A stretch of 64,000 bases of DNA from an uncultured Verrucomicrobiota bacterium (GCA_903898675.1 CAIUGM010000008.1:94621-158620), one strand, 5' to 3'; positions 1 through 8,015 are shown, numbered from the stretch's first letter. Program-made: numbers and translations. The notes: a model not told the origin generated them from the sequence alone.

Positions 1-69
1 ATTGTTGGAAAAGAGGACCGCGAGGCCGAGAATGAGAGCGACGCCAATCAAGCCGTGTAGACGATCCAT
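1..69 (-). CDS. Nucleoside transporter, N-terminal fragment (cut by window edge)
   Basis: Only the first 23 codons are inside the window, read leftward from the ATG at 69. The peptide begins MDRLHGLIGVALILGLAVLF and ends SNN, a hydrophobic first helix. This resembles the start of concentrative nucleoside transporters (NupC/CNT family), inner-membrane proton- or sodium-coupled nucleoside importers. The call rests on the N-terminal pattern alone, since the core and gate domains lie outside. It is divergent from nothing visible; the next gene on the right is on the same strand and ends at 199. Confidence 0.5.
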   Translation of the reverse strand, partial: MDRLHGLIGVALILGLAVLFSNN

Positions 70-198
70 GGGTGTGTTGCCGTTGAAGCTGGTTGCCGGG
101 GCGAACCGTTGCGATGCGGCGAGAAGCTGGGGAACTAAAGCCCGCAATTCAATCCCAGACCGCGCCCGTCCCGCGCTTCGCCGGATTCGCCCCGGACT

Positions 199-1029
199 TC
201 AGGGCCGGTAGACCCAGGCCAGGCCATGCGTCAGCGAAAGCGGCTTGACCGACGTGTGGTTCTCGCCGGGATAAAGCGTGAAATCCCAGGTGCCGGACCG
301 AGGCGGGGATTTCTCGAGCAGGGCGGCGAAGCGCTGCACCGCGGCAATGGCCTCGGGGTCCTCCGCCGAGCCCATGCTCAAGTCGAGGCGCGAGGGAAAT
401 TCCTGCTGCGCCAGCCGGGCCGCCGCGAGCTTGGTCAGGCATTCGTCATCCCACCGCAGCGAGGGACTGGCCGCCACAATGCGCTGGAACAGCGCCGGCC
501 GCTCCAGCCAGGCGTAGACCCCGAACAACCCGCCGTAGGAATGCCCCAACAGGGCCCGATCCGCCGGGTTGGTCCGGAAAGTCCGGTCGATGTAGGGCAC
601 CAGTTCCTTTTCCAAAAACGCCAGAAACTCGGCCGCCCCGCCCGAGCCCGGATGCTTCGCCCAGTCCGTGGGCGTGAAATCATGCTCCCGCCGCCGCATG
701 ATTCCGTCATAGGGCAGGCCGTAATCGACCGCCACGATGATGAGCGCCGGCAGCCGCTGCCCGTAATACAAGCCGTCCTCAATCCCCGCCAGCAGCGCAA
801 AGTTCCAGACGCCATCCAGGACATAGAGCACCGGGTAGGTCTTGCCCGACGTGGCGTAATCCTCCGGCAGGTTGATCGAGAGCTGGTAGGTCCAACCCAT
901 CCGGGTCGAGACCAACTCCCGCCGCTGGGTGTGCGGCAGCTCGACCCTGGGCCCGTCGGCCTCGGACCGCGCCACGACTGCACCCAGACCAACCGCGAGG
1001 ACAAGACCGAGCAAATGGAGCGATTTCAT
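199..1029 (-). CDS. Secreted esterase, alpha/beta-hydrolase (putative esterase / IroE-like family)
   Basis: A 276-aa protein with a clear signal peptide (about residues 1-21, hydrophobic core LLGLVLAVGLGAVV), so it is probably exported. The body matches the putative esterase family (PF00756). LYVLDG near residue 70 precedes the first active-site loop, the nucleophile elbow GHSYGG has its Ser at about 164, and GENHTSV near the C-terminus supplies the His. Family members hydrolyse carboxylic esters, including siderophore or feruloyl esters; the substrate cannot be told here. I started at 1029 because the open frame upstream is only the shadow of trmL and the signal peptide begins exactly here. 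It lies 62 bases downstream of trmL on the same strand. Confidence 0.8.
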   Translation of the reverse strand: MKSLHLLGLVLAVGLGAVVARSEADGPRVELPHTQRRELVSTRMGWTYQLSINLPEDYATSGKTYPVLYVLDGVWNFALLAGIEDGLYYGQRLPALIIVAVDYGLPYDGIMRRREHDFTPTDWAKHPGSGGAAEFLAFLEKELVPYIDRTFRTNPADRALLGHSYGGLFGVYAWLERPALFQRIVAASPSLRWDDECLTKLAAARLAQQEFPSRLDLSMGSAEDPEAIAAVQRFAALLEKSPPRSGTWDFTLYPGENHTSVKPLSLTHGLAWVYRP

Positions 1030-1091
1030 CCCGGGAAAAAAGCAGCTTATGTGCCTGTTCCCCGCCTGCCCCGCGCAGTGCCCCGGAGAAA

Positions 1092-1550
1092 TCACCCGCC
1101 CAGTTGCCGCAGCGCCTCGTACGTCGCGATGCCGGCCGCGGTGGAAAGATTGAGCGAGCGGAGCTCCCCGTTGGCGTGCGGAATCTTGACCCGCTGCGGT
1201 TCGCCGAGCTCCGCGTGCAGCCAGTCGGGCGCCCCGGCCTCCTCGTTGCCAAACACGAGCCCGTCGCCGTCGGCGTAGCGCGCCGCCCAGAAAGATTGGG
1301 TGGCATGCGTCGTGAAAAGCCACAGCCGCTGCGGCGCCGCGGGGCTGGCCTTGAACGCCGCCCAGTCCGCGTGATGGTGCACATCCAGGGAAAACCAGTA
1401 GTCCATGCCGGCGCGCTTGAGGTTCTTGTCCGTGATCTCAAACCCCAGCGGATGAACCAGGTGCAACCGCGAGCGCGTGACGGCGCACATCCGGCCGATA
1501 TTGCCCGTGTTTTGCGGGATTTGCGGTTGAAACAGCACGACGTGGACCAT
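1092..1550 (-). CDS. trmL: tRNA (cytidine(34)-2'-O)-methyltransferase TrmL
   Basis: A 152-aa SPOUT-class RNA methyltransferase, the standard length for TrmL, a minimal trefoil-knot enzyme that acts as a dimer. It methylates the ribose of the wobble base (C34/cmnm5U34) in tRNA-Leu isoacceptors using S-adenosylmethionine. Diagnostic segments are all present: VVLFQPQIPQNTGNIGRMCA at the start, LVHPLGF, then LVFGNEEAG and the C-terminal knot with PHANGELRSLNLSTAAGIA. No extension or loss. It is followed by the secreted esterase gene and is divergent from the receiver gene at 1704. Confidence 0.93.
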   Translation of the reverse strand: MVHVVLFQPQIPQNTGNIGRMCAVTRSRLHLVHPLGFEITDKNLKRAGMDYWFSLDVHHHADWAAFKASPAAPQRLWLFTTHATQSFWAARYADGDGLVFGNEEAGAPDWLHAELGEPQRVKIPHANGELRSLNLSTAAGIATYEALRQLGG

Positions 1551-1703
1551 GACGCCCGGAGCGTGCCGTCACCCGCGGCGCGGTGTCAATGCGCCGTGGT
1601 GTCCGGCGCAGCAACCCCGCCCCGGCGGCGGTCTTTATCCGCTTTACCGAGGCCTGATTTAGACTAGACGTATGCGCACTGCCTGGGTCGCAGGAATTTC
1701 CCG

Positions 1704-2144
1704 ATGTCTCACCCTTTATCGCGCCGCGATGAAAAAACGGTTATCCTCGTCGACGATGAAGTCGCGTACATCGACCTGCTGCAGCAGCTGCTGAGCGAGC
1801 ACTTGGGTTGTCCGGTGCAGGGCTTCAACAAGCCGACGGAGGCCCTGGCGGCGATGGCCACCCTCAATGTCGGCTTGATCATCACCGATTACCAGATGCC
1901 GGACATGAACGGCCTCGAATTCATCGCCGCGGTCCAAAAGACGAACCCGGCCATCCCCGCCGTGATGATCACGGCCTATCAGCCGAAATTCACCCCGGCC
2001 GAACTTGCCCGGGTGCCCGCCCTCAAGGCGGTGATCCGCAAGCCCTTCAAGTGGACGACCCTCGCCGAGCACGTGGTGAAACACTGGCCCGATTCCCGGC
2101 CGCCGTTCATCAGCAACTCAAGCCCGGCGGCGAACCACCGCTAG
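1704..2144 (+). CDS. Single-domain response regulator (receiver only)
   Basis: 146 aa consisting of one CheY-like receiver domain and a short tail rich in Ser and Pro. Visible residues are the acidic pair DD (17-18), phosphoacceptor Asp62 in IITDYQMPDMNG, the Thr of MITAYQ, and the conserved Lys in VIRKPFK. There is no DNA-binding or enzymatic output domain, so it probably acts by protein contact or as a phosphorelay intermediate. An AGGA sequence lies about ten bases before the ATG. Its 3' end overlaps the end of thrB by 27 bases in a convergent arrangement. The cognate kinase is not adjacent; a hybrid kinase lies 5 kb away on the other strand. Confidence 0.87.
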   Translation: MSHPLSRRDEKTVILVDDEVAYIDLLQQLLSEHLGCPVQGFNKPTEALAAMATLNVGLIITDYQMPDMNGLEFIAAVQKTNPAIPAVMITAYQPKFTPAELARVPALKAVIRKPFKWTTLAEHVVKHWPDSRPPFISNSSPAANHR

Positions 2145-3041
2145 GCCCTTGTTGTCCGCCTGCAGCAGGTGGACCGTGGACGGTAATTTTTGGGCGGCGA
2201 ACGCGGCGGCCATGGCGCGGCCCACCTTGGCCGCCACGCGCGGCCGGGCCACACAGAGCACGCTGGAACCGCTGCCGCTGAGCCACCCCGTCAGCGCACC
2301 CGCGGCCACGCCGGAATCGATCGCGGCCCTCGCCCCGGGAATGAGCGGCAGCCGGTAGGGCTCGTGCAGGAAATCACACACGGCATCGCGGAGCCTGTCA
2401 TACTCGCCGGAAAGGATCGCCGCGACGACATACGCCGCGCTGTTGACGCTCTTGATGGCATCGAAATACGGCAGCTCCTTGGGCAGGATGCCGCGCGCCT
2501 TCTTGGTCTCCAGTTCCTGGTCGGGCGACACCACGACAAAGACCAGGTCCCGCCCGATGGGCTTGCGCAGCACACCCAGCAGTTCGCCGGTATGCGGATC
2601 GCAGCGCGCCACGCAGAAACCGCCGAGCACCGCCGGGGTCGCATTGTCCGGGTGGCCCTCCAGCTGGGTCACCAGGCTGCACAGGTCGTCCTTGGTCAGC
2701 TTGGCGCCGGCCAGTTCGTTGAGCGCCGCGACGACCCCCGCGCGCAGCGTAACACTCGAGCCGAGACCGCGCGACATGGGCACATCGCCCTCGATGGCCA
2801 GGGTGTAACCAAACTCCTCGATCCCGGTGCGGACGAAGAAGAGGCGGCCGGCCTCATCCGCCATGTTAAGCCCGGCCGTATCCCGGTCGGTCGCCGGTTG
2901 CGCCCCGCGCCAGTCACCGCGGGTCAGCGTGATGCGGTTGTAGATCTTCAGCGCGAGCCCAAGCGTGTCGAAGCCGGCGCCACAGTTCGAGGTGCTGCCG
3001 GGGACGCGGACGGTGACGCTGTTGGGCAATTTGCTTTTCAT
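2118..3041 (-). CDS. thrB: Homoserine kinase ThrB (GHMP kinase)
   Basis: 307 aa, the usual length for ThrB. It phosphorylates L-homoserine with ATP, the step before threonine synthase. The N-terminus VRVPGSTSNCGAGFDTLGLA is the GHMP substrate loop, and MSRGLGSSVTLRAG is the ATP-binding motif 2 (usual form PxxxGLGSSAA). The C-terminus carries the Gly-rich motif LTGWLSGSGSSVLC. The start at 3041 overlaps the stop of smpB (3038) by four bases, which suggests translational coupling. No other thr genes are nearby. Confidence 0.92.
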   Translation of the reverse strand: MKSKLPNSVTVRVPGSTSNCGAGFDTLGLALKIYNRITLTRGDWRGAQPATDRDTAGLNMADEAGRLFFVRTGIEEFGYTLAIEGDVPMSRGLGSSVTLRAGVVAALNELAGAKLTKDDLCSLVTQLEGHPDNATPAVLGGFCVARCDPHTGELLGVLRKPIGRDLVFVVVSPDQELETKKARGILPKELPYFDAIKSVNSAAYVVAAILSGEYDRLRDAVCDFLHEPYRLPLIPGARAAIDSGVAAGALTGWLSGSGSSVLCVARPRVAAKVGRAMAAAFAAQKLPSTVHLLQADNKGLAVVRRRA

Positions 3042-3511
3042 CGGCGGAATTTGAGGGCTTTGCGCGCCTCCATTTGCTGCTCACGCTTTTTGACGTCGGC
3101 ACGCTTGTCGAACTGCTTTTTGCCGGTCGCCGTCGCAATCTCGACCTTCACCAGCGCCTCCTTGAAATACATCCGCAGGGCCACGATCGTCTGGCCGCCG
3201 GTCTCGACCGCGATCGTCAGCTTCCGGATTTCGCTCTCATGCAGGAGCAGTTGCCTCACGCGGCGCAGGGCGTGCTGGGAAAGTCCGCCATGGGAGTATT
3301 CCTGGATAAACGCGCCGTAGAGCCACACGCCGCCCTTCTCGATCCGGGCGAAGGCATCCGTGATCTGCGCCTTGCCGGCCCGGATGGATTTCACCTCGGT
3401 GCCGACCAGCTTGATGCCCGCCTCGAACTTATCGTGCACGAAATAATCACGCAGCGCCTTCGCATTGCGGAGCTCGGTGTAGCGGGCGGTGTCATGCGGC
3501 TTGGCGGACAT
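3038..3511 (-). CDS. smpB: SsrA-binding protein SmpB
   Basis: 157 aa, the normal SmpB size. The protein binds tmRNA (SsrA) and delivers it to stalled ribosomes for trans-translation. The typical core is present: RDYFVHDKFEAGIKLVGTEV, the KSIRAGKAQITDAFARI strand, HALRRVRQLLLHESEI, and a basic C-terminal tail (KKREQQMEARKALKFRR) that enters the ribosomal decoding centre. No ssrA gene was seen in this window. Downstream thrB overlaps it by four bases. The rpoZ terminator separates it from rpoZ. Confidence 0.96.
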   Translation of the reverse strand: MSAKPHDTARYTELRNAKALRDYFVHDKFEAGIKLVGTEVKSIRAGKAQITDAFARIEKGGVWLYGAFIQEYSHGGLSQHALRRVRQLLLHESEIRKLTIAVETGGQTIVALRMYFKEALVKVEIATATGKKQFDKRADVKKREQQMEARKALKFRR

Positions 3512-3551
3512 GGTCAGTCAGCGACTATGCGCGGGGATAGACCCGGGTGAC

Positions 3552-3583
3552 AAACAAAAGAAGCGAGGCCGGGGCCTCGCTTC
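3552..3583 (-). terminator. Rho-independent terminator of rpoZ
   Basis: Perfect 11-bp stem GAAGCGAGGCC/GGCCTCGCTTC with a two-base loop. On the minus strand it is followed by TTTTGTTTG. It lies 35 bases after the rpoZ stop and before smpB, so it should end rpoZ transcription and make smpB-thrB depend on its own promoter. Confidence 0.8.
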
Positions 3584-3618
3584 GCGGTGGTTCGGGAATC
3601 GCTCCCGGGCAGGCCGGT

Positions 3619-3819
3619 TCAGGCCGTGTGCAGCTCGTAGCTGATCTTGCCCTCGATGACCTCGCGCAGCGCGACATCCTCAGGGCTGAGCTTTTCGAGC
3701 GACTCGACGAGCGGACGGCTGCCGCGGCGCAGCTGCTTCACGCGACGGGAAATCACGTTGATCAGGATGTTCGGATCGGGAATGACTTTCTGGGCTTCGC
3801 GGATGTATTCGTCTCTCAT
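3619..3819 (-). CDS. rpoZ: RNA polymerase omega subunit
   Basis: 66 aa. The sequence MRDEYIREAQKVIPDPNILI, then VISRRVKQLRRGSRPLVES and ALREVIEGKISYEL, fits the short RpoZ/Rpb6-like omega fold: helix, positively charged RRVKQL segment, then the acidic E-x-A-L-x-E-I-xxGKI region. Omega helps assemble the beta-prime subunit. The N-terminus differs from the proteobacterial form, as expected for Verrucomicrobia. A strong terminator follows at 3552-3583. Confidence 0.8.
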   Translation of the reverse strand: MRDEYIREAQKVIPDPNILINVISRRVKQLRRGSRPLVESLEKLSPEDVALREVIEGKISYELHTA

Positions 3820-3884
3820 GGTGGCGGTCGGTAAGATTGTGAACGGATAGACCTACGCCGCCGCGAAGGTGCGTCAAGGGCTAA

Positions 3885-3913
3885 TTGAGTCTGCGCCCGG
3901 CGGTTTTTAGGCT
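3885..3913 (+). promoter_or_regulatory. Possible sigma-70 promoter for cutA
   Basis: TTGAGT (3885-3890) and TAGGCT (3908-3913) are separated by exactly 17 bases, 36 bases before the cutA start. The match is partial and judged by eye only. Confidence 0.3.
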
Positions 3914-3948
3914 TTGCCGGCCGGCCGGAGCCGTGCGAAACTGCCTCC

Positions 3949-4281
3949 ATGTTCGTGGCTTGGACAACAACCGCACTTCGGGCCGACGCCGACCGGCTGG
4001 CGCGCGGCGCCGTGGAGCAGCGGTATGCCGTGTGTGCCCAGGTGGACGGCCCGGTCACTTCCTATTATCACTGGGAGGGAAAGCTCGCGCAGGCCGAGGA
4101 ATTCCGGGTGTGGTTTAAATACCTGCCGGGCAACGCCTCCGCCCTGAGCACCTGGGTGCATGCGCACCATCCGTTCACGACGCCCGAGTGGATCGAGGTC
4201 AGTGCTGAAAACGTAGGTGAAAAGTACTTGTCATGGGCAATGGCGAACTCTACATCCGCACCCTTCCACAGTCCGAATTAA
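3949..4281 (+). CDS. cutA: CutA1-type divalent-cation tolerance protein
   Basis: 110 aa, the usual CutA1 length. These small trimeric ferredoxin-like proteins are linked to copper tolerance, but their molecular role is not settled. The conserved run is easy to see: VCAQVDGPVTSYYHWEGKL (usual form AAC.NI..P..S.Y.W.G.), EEFRVWFKY, then STWVHAHHPFTTPEWIEV (usual form ...HPY..PEII....). It is followed 18 bases later by the small basic protein gene and preceded by a possible promoter at 3885-3913. Confidence 0.88.
   Translation: MFVAWTTTALRADADRLARGAVEQRYAVCAQVDGPVTSYYHWEGKLAQAEEFRVWFKYLPGNASALSTWVHAHHPFTTPEWIEVSAENVGEKYLSWAMANSTSAPFHSPN
4228..4256 (+). promoter_or_regulatory. Possible promoter for the small basic protein gene
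   Basis: TTGTCA (4228-4233), a 17-base spacer and TACATC (4251-4256) lie inside the 3' end of cutA, 44 bases before the ATG at 4300. An independent promoter would suit a highly expressed ribosome-related small protein. Judged by eye only. Confidence 0.3.
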
Positions 4282-4299
4282 CCATAACCGAACCTCTTT

Positions 4300-4461
4300 A
4301 TGTCCCAGCACAACAGCCTTAAGTCCAGTGGCGGCGGCGGCCTCGTCATCAAACGCAATGTCCTGAAGCGCTTCGAGCGCGTCGCCCTGCTCAAGAAGCG
4401 CGGCCAGTGGAAGGAAGGCGATCGCGTCCAGGGTCTGCGCAAGACCAAGGCTGACGTCTAA
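4300..4461 (+). CDS. Chlamydiae/Verrucomicrobia small basic protein
   Basis: 53 aa, beginning MSQHNSLKSSGGGGLVIKRN and continuing VLKRFERVALLKKRGQWKEG before ending DRVQGLRKTKADV. This is the lineage-specific small basic protein (the TIGR04137 type), thought to be associated with rRNA or ribosomes. The ISTKRNVLKRFERV-like core and GQWKEGDRV.GL.KTK tail are hallmarks. It is rich in Lys and Arg, with a Gly4 stretch after the first ten residues. A strong terminator follows directly (4478-4506), so it is probably a short transcript of its own. Its presence is the best single taxonomic marker in the window. Confidence 0.92.
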   Translation: MSQHNSLKSSGGGGLVIKRNVLKRFERVALLKKRGQWKEGDRVQGLRKTKADV

Positions 4462-4477
4462 TCGTCCGATTTTCGTT

Positions 4478-4506
4478 GAGGCGGGCGTGTCATGCGCCCG
4501 CCTTTT
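4478..4506 (+). terminator. Rho-independent terminator after the small basic protein gene
   Basis: Stem GGCGGGCG (4480-4487) pairs with CGCCCGCC (4495-4502) around a 7-base loop, followed by TTTT. The hairpin covers an in-frame ATG at 4492, which is why I start the next gene at 4513. Confidence 0.8.
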
Positions 4507-4512
4507 CCGTTT

Positions 4513-5139
4513 ATGCACGACCAGCTCAATGCCCTGATCGAATGGTACAAGCACTCGCTCGAGACGGGGGGCTATCCGCTGATCGTGCTGCTCATGTTCA
4601 TCGAGAGCACGTTTCTCCCGCTGCCCAGCGAGCTGATCATTCCCCCCGCCGCGTACCTCGCCTACACCAAGGGCAACCTGAGCCTGACCGGCATCGTGCT
4701 CGCCGGCGCTTTCGGTTCCTGGCTCGGCGCCACGGCGATGTACTGGGTCGCGCGCGCGGCCGGGCGGCCGCTCGTGCTCAGGTTTGGCAAATATTTTCTC
4801 ATCTCGCCGGCCAAGGTTGAAAAGGCCGAGCGCTGGGCCGCCGCGTACGGCAACTTCGGGATCTTTGCCTCCCGCCTCCTGCCCGTGGTGCGCCACCTGA
4901 TCGGCATTCCCGCCGGCATCGTGCAGATGAACTACTGGCGCTTCTCCCTCTACACCCTCATCGGCTCGGGCCTGTGGTGCACCGTGTTGTGCTGGCTCGG
5001 CATCAAGGCCGGGCAGGACGAGTCCCTGATGCGCGGCGAACTGCATTCGATCACCCTCTGGGGCATCGGCGCCCTCGCCGTGCTCGCGGTGATCTATTAT
5101 TTCTTTGTCCACCGGCAGATGCAGGCGGCGAAGAAATAA
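4513..5139 (+). CDS. DedA-family membrane protein
   Basis: 208 aa integral membrane protein of the DedA/SNARE-associated (VTT) family, recently linked to flipping of undecaprenyl phosphate and phospholipids. Family signatures: FIESTFLPLPSELIIPPAAY (E..lP.lPge.ll), GAFGSWLGATAMYWVARAAG, FGKYFLISPAKVEKAERW, then the R..P..R....i.AG motif as FASRLLPVVRHLIGIPAGIV. The C-terminus ends with a helix and the basic tail HRQMQAAKK. An ATG at 4492 is in frame but lies in the upstream terminator, so 4513 (MHDQLNALIEW) is preferred. The following bases up to the phosphofructokinase gene show no clear terminator. Confidence 0.9.
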   Translation: MHDQLNALIEWYKHSLETGGYPLIVLLMFIESTFLPLPSELIIPPAAYLAYTKGNLSLTGIVLAGAFGSWLGATAMYWVARAAGRPLVLRFGKYFLISPAKVEKAERWAAAYGNFGIFASRLLPVVRHLIGIPAGIVQMNYWRFSLYTLIGSGLWCTVLCWLGIKAGQDESLMRGELHSITLWGIGALAVLAVIYYFFVHRQMQAAKK

Positions 5140-5264
5140 GGCCGGCCGCGGCGCCCCGCCACCGCGATCTTATGCGGATCGCACCCAAATGGAATAAGAC
5201 ACGGCGGCGCGAGGCCTGGTGTTGATTCGGGGCGCGCCGGCTGCTTGCCTTCCCTTCCCCTACC

Positions 5265-6497
5265 ATGAGCCAAAAGAAGAAAGTCGCCATCCTCACCGCG
5301 GGCGGTCTCGCCCCCTGCCTCAGCGCGGCCGTCGGCCAGCTTATCCTGCACTACACGCAGCAGTGCCCGGACTGGGACCTCATCTGCTACCGCTCCGGCT
5401 ACAAGGGCCTGCTCAAGGGCGACAGCATCGTCGTCACCCCCGCGATCCGCGCCCAGGCCGGCGTCCTCCGCCGCTACGGCGGCAGTGTCATCGGCAACAG
5501 CCGCGTCAAGCTCACCAACACCAAGGACTGCGTGAAGCGCGGCCTCGTCAAGGAGGGCCAGAATCCCCTCACCGTCGCGGCCGAGCAGCTGCAGCGCGAC
5601 GGCGTGGACATCCTCCACACCGTCGGTGGCGACGACACGAACACCACGGCCGCCGACCTCGCCGCCTACCTCGAGAAACACAATTACAAGCTCAACGTGA
5701 TCGGCCTGCCCAAGACGATCGACAACGACATCATCCCGATCAAGCAGAGCCTCGGTGCGGTCACGGCCGCCGAGCAGGGCGCCCATTTCTTCTCGAACGT
5801 CGTCACCGAGCTCGGCGCCAGCGGGCGCATGCTGATCGTGCACGAGGTGATGGGCCGCAGTTGCGGCTGGCTCACCGCCGCCACCGCGAGCCACTACCAG
5901 CAGGGCCTCGCCGCCCAGCCCTGGGTACCGGCCATCGGCCTCGCCAAGGGACGCTATGCCGTCCACGCCGTCTACCTGCCGGAGCTGGAACTGGACATCA
6001 CCGCCGAGGCGGCCCGCCTGCGCGCGATCATGGACGAGCAGGGCAACGTCAACCTCTTCGTCAGTGAAGGCGCCGGCCTCGACAGCATCATCAGCGAGAT
6101 GACCGCCAGCGGCGCGAAGATCGACCGCGACGCCTTCGGCCACGTCCGGCTCGACACGATCAACCCCGGCAAGTGGTTCGGCGAGCGCTTCGCCGCCATG
6201 ATCGGCGCCGAGAAGGTGCTCGTGCAAAAGAGCGGCTACTTCGCCCGCTCCGCCCCGGCCAACGACGAGGATTTCAAGCTCATCGACACCTGCGTGCTCA
6301 AGGCCGTGGAATGCGCCCGCCAGGGCATCACCGGCCTCATCGGCCAGGACGAGGAGCGCGGCGATGAACTCCGCGCCATCGAATTCCCCCGGATCAAGGG
6401 CGGCAAGGCCTTCGACGTCAGCGCGCCCTGGTTCAAGGACCTGCTGAAGGAGATCGGCCAGCCCCTCACCCCGGTCAAGACCGCCGCGGCGCACTGA
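5265..6497 (+). CDS. pfp: Pyrophosphate-dependent 6-phosphofructokinase
   Basis: 410 aa phosphofructokinase of the PPi-using type. It interconverts fructose 6-phosphate and fructose 1,6-bisphosphate with pyrophosphate, making the step reversible. The nucleotide-site motif reads TVGGDDTNTTA; ATP enzymes have GGDGS, and the second Asp favours PPi. PKTIDNDI is the sugar-phosphate motif with catalytic Asp (ATP enzymes have G.IDND with Thr/Gly differences). EVMGRSCGWL, with MGR, supplies substrate contacts. It belongs functionally with gap, pgk and tpiA at 28-31 kb, though not in one operon. Confident about the family; the phosphoryl donor is inferred from the motif. Confidence 0.9.
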   Translation: MSQKKKVAILTAGGLAPCLSAAVGQLILHYTQQCPDWDLICYRSGYKGLLKGDSIVVTPAIRAQAGVLRRYGGSVIGNSRVKLTNTKDCVKRGLVKEGQNPLTVAAEQLQRDGVDILHTVGGDDTNTTAADLAAYLEKHNYKLNVIGLPKTIDNDIIPIKQSLGAVTAAEQGAHFFSNVVTELGASGRMLIVHEVMGRSCGWLTAATASHYQQGLAAQPWVPAIGLAKGRYAVHAVYLPELELDITAEAARLRAIMDEQGNVNLFVSEGAGLDSIISEMTASGAKIDRDAFGHVRLDTINPGKWFGERFAAMIGAEKVLVQKSGYFARSAPANDEDFKLIDTCVLKAVECARQGITGLIGQDEERGDELRAIEFPRIKGGKAFDVSAPWFKDLLKEIGQPLTPVKTAAAH

Positions 6498-6508
6498 TTG
6501 GGTTCCCG

Positions 6509-6538
6509 GTGCAGGCTCCTGCAAGCAGGCTCGTACAC
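6509..6538. repeat. Short REP-like hairpin
   Basis: GCAGGCTCCTGCAAGCAGG, directly after the phosphofructokinase gene. Read on the other strand it contains GAGCCTGCTTGCAGGAGCC, a palindromic core resembling REP sequences of other bacteria. Single copy here. Confidence 0.4.
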
Positions 6539-6600
6539 GTTCTTCATAAAACCGGCTTGAAAACGCCCGAACCGGCAGAATGCTGTCCGTTCGGTTGTTC

Positions 6601-6675
6601 GCGAATGTAGCACAATGGATAGTGTAGTAGCCTCCGAAGCTATTGATCCCGGTTCGACTCCGGGCATTCGCACCA
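6601..6675 (+). tRNA. tRNA-Arg (anticodon CCG)
   Basis: A full cloverleaf can be drawn. Acceptor GCGAATG (6601-6607) pairs with CATTCGC (6665-6671), and the D stem is GCAC/GTGT. The anticodon stem is GTAGC/GCTAT, closed by a G-U pair, with loop CTCCGAA giving anticodon CCG. The T arm is CCCGG-TTCGACT-CCGGG. Discriminator A and a genome-encoded CCA follow (6673-6675). It decodes the Arg codon CGG. It lies between the phosphofructokinase gene and the end of the hybrid kinase gene. A short GGCTCGGCGAGCC hairpin follows about 20 bases downstream, with no T-run. Confidence 0.95.
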
Positions 6676-6754
6676 GCCTTCGCTCCGGTGGAACTACGGC
6701 TCGGCGAGCCAAGTGACTGCGGCCAACAATCAAGCCGGCCAAGGTGGCCCAAGC

Positions 6755-7840
6755 CTATGGCAAACGAACCACCGCCGTCGTTCCCTCACCCACCTTGCTT
6801 TGCAGGGTGAGCGTGCCGCCCAGCCTTTCGAGCTGGCGACTGGCCAGCGTGAGACCCAACCCCAGGCCCTGTTGCTCATAACGCTTGCGATCAAACTGCG
6901 TAAAGGCACCCACCCGCGCGATTTGTTCGGCGGTCATACCCCGACCCTGGTCCGAGACGCGCAGGACCGTCCCGTTATTCTCGGGGAAAAACCCCACCTG
7001 GATCGGCCGGCCCGGCGCGGAGAAACTGCAGGCGTTCTCCACCAGTTCCTCCACCAGCGTGACCAGCAAGTCCTGGTCGAGGCCGGGCGTGCAAGGCTGG
7101 AACCGGCAGGTGAGATCGGCGCTGCGCTCATGCTTGGCCGCCACCGACCCGGCCGTAGTCTCCACCGCCGCCTTCGCCTCCTCCGCGCCCAGACGCCCGG
7201 GCGGGTTGCTGGCACCTGCGGCCTTGGGCCCCTGTTCAAGGTCCAGGATTTTAAGGTAGTTGCGCAGGGTCCGGTACAGGCGCAGGCCGCTCTTGTTGAT
7301 ATCCGAGGCGTAACTGATGATTTCCTCCGACGAAAGCTGCCGCGCATCCTCCTTCAGGATGTCGCTCAGCCCGATGATGCCGGTCAGGGGCGTGTAGAAT
7401 TCGTGCGGCATCGCTAGATGGATCGTGCTGCGCATCTCCTGCAGCAGCCTGCCCTCCATCGCGCCGTGCAGTTCGGCCTTCTGCAGCCGGGTGGCGACGC
7501 ACTGGAGGAGATCTGTCATCTCGAAGGGCTTGGCGAGGTAATCGTCGGCCCCCAGGTTCATCCCGGCGCGCTGCGGTGTCGCCGTGGTATTGCCCGTCAT
7601 CATCACAAACGCCCGGGTCTTCAATTCGGGATCCTTCCGGAATTCCTGCAACACCTGCCGGCCGTTCATATCCGGCATGTTGACATCGCACAGGGTAAGA
7701 TCCGGCTGGAGTTCCCGGGCCAGTTTCAAGCCCTGTTCGCCCGTGCGCGCCAGCAGCGTCTCATACCCCGCCGCCTGCAACACCATCTCAAGCGTCGCGC
7801 GCATCGATTCCTCGTCATCGATGATCAAAATCTTTTTCAT
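6755..7840 (-). CDS. Hybrid response regulator/histidine kinase (receiver + kinase)
   Basis: 361 aa cytoplasmic protein. Residues 1-120 form a receiver (IIDDEESMR, phospho-Asp in LCDVNMPDMNG, Lys in YLAKPFEM). A short helix leads into a HisKA-like dimerisation region with H-box PHEFYTPLTGIIGLSDIL. The C-terminus is a HATPase_c domain with N-box ELVENACSFSAPG, G1 box VSDQGRGM and G2 GLGLGLTLA. There is no transmembrane segment or sensor domain, so signal input is by phosphorylation of the receiver or by a partner. This order, receiver first and kinase second, is common in phosphorelay hubs. The H-box variant (Phe after HE, then Tyr) is slightly unusual. It is convergent with tRNA-Arg. Confidence 0.88.
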   Translation of the reverse strand: MKKILIIDDEESMRATLEMVLQAAGYETLLARTGEQGLKLARELQPDLTLCDVNMPDMNGRQVLQEFRKDPELKTRAFVMMTGNTTATPQRAGMNLGADDYLAKPFEMTDLLQCVATRLQKAELHGAMEGRLLQEMRSTIHLAMPHEFYTPLTGIIGLSDILKEDARQLSSEEIISYASDINKSGLRLYRTLRNYLKILDLEQGPKAAGASNPPGRLGAEEAKAAVETTAGSVAAKHERSADLTCRFQPCTPGLDQDLLVTLVEELVENACSFSAPGRPIQVGFFPENNGTVLRVSDQGRGMTAEQIARVGAFTQFDRKRYEQQGLGLGLTLASRQLERLGGTLTLQSKVGEGTTAVVRLP

Positions 7841-7888
7841 GAATGCGCTTGGGCATCGGGAGTGCGAGGTACCCTGATGCCGGTCAAT

Positions 7889-7918
7889 GAATCCTTCGCT
7901 CCTCCCGGGATGACAAAC
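7889..7918. repeat. Half-copy of a TCATCC/GGATGA-type repeat
   Basis: AATCCTTCGCTCCTCCCGGG, followed by ATGACAAAC, resembles the right arm of the full inverted repeat at 29049-29135 (GGATTCTTCGCTTCGCTCAG, then AATGACAA). It lies 49 bases before the 5' end of the kinase gene, in the divergent gap 7841-8015. No clear promoter was recognised in that gap. Confidence 0.45.
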
Positions 7919-8015
7919 CTATTTGCATGCCCCGCCCGGGAGGTGACCGGGCTCGGCGGAATATTCCCTAAGAAAGGCCGGGCCGCTGCGTCATGCTGCT
8001 GGACCCCTTCCTCCC

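Noticed and set aside
5097..6752. Long 551-codon open frame opposite the phosphofructokinase gene
   Set aside because: It is a high-GC antisense shadow covering the tRNA as well; composition is Gly/Ala/Asp/Arg-rich without domains.
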